Shown: positions 63,560 to 64,000 of the stretch, one piece after another
Position numbering within the stretch: position 1 is the stretch's first letter
How the letters are laid out: each line of letters starts with the position of its first letter
Source: Martensiomyces pterosporus
Taxonomy: Eukaryota; Kickxellomycota; Kickxellomycetes; Kickxellales; Kickxellaceae
NCBI GenBank assembly: GCA_025201845.1
Contig: MU603934.1
Span: forward strand, 228,676 to 292,675
Reading direction: 5' to 3'
Length of the DNA: 64,000 nt
The notes under the pieces: generated by a model
The model's database searches: none
Seen by the model: only the letters and a program-made list of their open reading frames with translations
What the model was told of the DNA's origin: nothing
Translations under genes and position numbers: made by a program

Positions 63560-64000
63560 CTAGTTCTTGATACCCATCCACTTCTGGAGCTGGTCGTAGA
63601 AGACAAGGACAAGAGCACCGCCGGTACCACGGATGATGTTGGAGAAGCCACCGTGGAAGAACACCTTCATGCCAGCCTCAGCGTACAGCTTGCGGAAGCA
63701 GTCGAAGGGTCCGGTGTAGAGCTTCTCGGCACGGCCAGACTGCATCATGAGGCGACGGCGAACGGTATCCAGAGGGTACGAAATAAGACCAGCGACAACA
63801 GTGACGGTCTGGGCAACGAGCCACGAGGCGAAGAAGTTGGGGTTCTTGTTGTTGCCAAAGACGATCTGCTTGAGGGTGTCATAGCCACCGAAGTAGGCGG
63901 CGCGGTAGATGATGATACCGGCGACAGACATGCCGAAGCCCTGGTAGAGACCGCCAAGGCCGTCCTTCTTGTAGATGGTGGAGATGCAGTTGCCGAGGCC
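63560..64000 (-). CDS. AAC: Mitochondrial ADP/ATP carrier, C-terminal part
   Basis: Inner-membrane ADP/ATP exchanger of the mitochondrial carrier family. The frame is open from the window edge ([22 protein letters not shown]) to TAG at 63560, so 146 codons of a normal length of about 300 are present, covering the end of repeat 2 and all of repeat 3. It contains [17 protein letters not shown] and [16 protein letters not shown]. The family signature is RRRMMM; this copy has RRRLMM. It ends [14 protein letters not shown]. The first half is outside the window, and nothing here suggests a pseudogene. Confidence 0.96.
   Translation of the reverse strand, partial: GLGNCISTIYKKDGLGGLYQGFGMSVAGIIIYRAAYFGGYDTLKQIVFGNNKNPNFFASWLVAQTVTVVAGLISYPLDTVRRRLMMQSGRAEKLYTGPFDCFRKLYAEAGMKVFFHGGFSNIIRGTGGALVLVFYDQLQKWMGIKN

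Overview
This window is nuclear DNA of a filamentous or zygomycete-type fungus. Evidence: a 161-residue tropomyosin, a Slt2-type cell-wall-integrity MAP kinase, a KTR/KRE2 mannosyltransferase, a Ypk1/Gad8-type AGC kinase, a GPI-anchor enzyme, an Amt/Mep transporter, and GT-AG introns of mostly 75-400 nt. A RalGAP-alpha homologue beside these genes, together with the GC-rich coding sequence, suggests an early-diverging lineage such as Kickxellomycotina. That placement is inference.

Left part (1-15.4 kb). A truncated phosphoserine aminotransferase gene is divergent to PRP8, the core protein of the spliceosome. PRP8 is one uninterrupted 4130-codon frame holding FOUR in-frame inteins of 461, 561, 338 and 394 residues. 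Removing them leaves a normal 2376-residue Prp8. Each intein keeps its protein-splicing residues, and each carries a LAGLIDADG endonuclease remnant in which the catalytic acidic positions are replaced. An unrecognised 330-residue protein gene converges on PRP8.

Middle part (15.8-38.7 kb). In order: an Amt/Mep ammonium transporter of the Mep1/3 (Glu) type; a mitochondrial TACO1/YebC translational activator; a 2.6 kb apparently gene-poor stretch; GPI2/PIG-C; the MAP kinase SLT2 (four exons); a membrane-anchored protein with five tandem glutaredoxin domains; purine nucleoside phosphorylase; a RING/TRAF-zinc-finger/leucine-rich-repeat protein (two exons); tropomyosin (three exons); and Mediator subunit 8.

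Right part (40-64 kb). A DIP2/CMR2-type double adenylation-domain protein has its frame broken by a 59-bp tandem duplication. It is followed by YPK1 (three exons, CAG/polyQ-rich), a RalGAP-alpha homologue reconstructed here with 18 exons, a KTR-family mannosyltransferase, the ribosome-assembly chaperone TSR4/PDCD2, and the C-terminal part of a mitochondrial ADP/ATP carrier. Several genes concern growth signalling and the cell surface (SLT2, YPK1, RalGAP, KTR, GPI2), but they have separate promoters and no operon-like logic is implied. The strongest candidate for an unusual system is the four-intein PRP8. Second is the five-glutaredoxin fusion protein.
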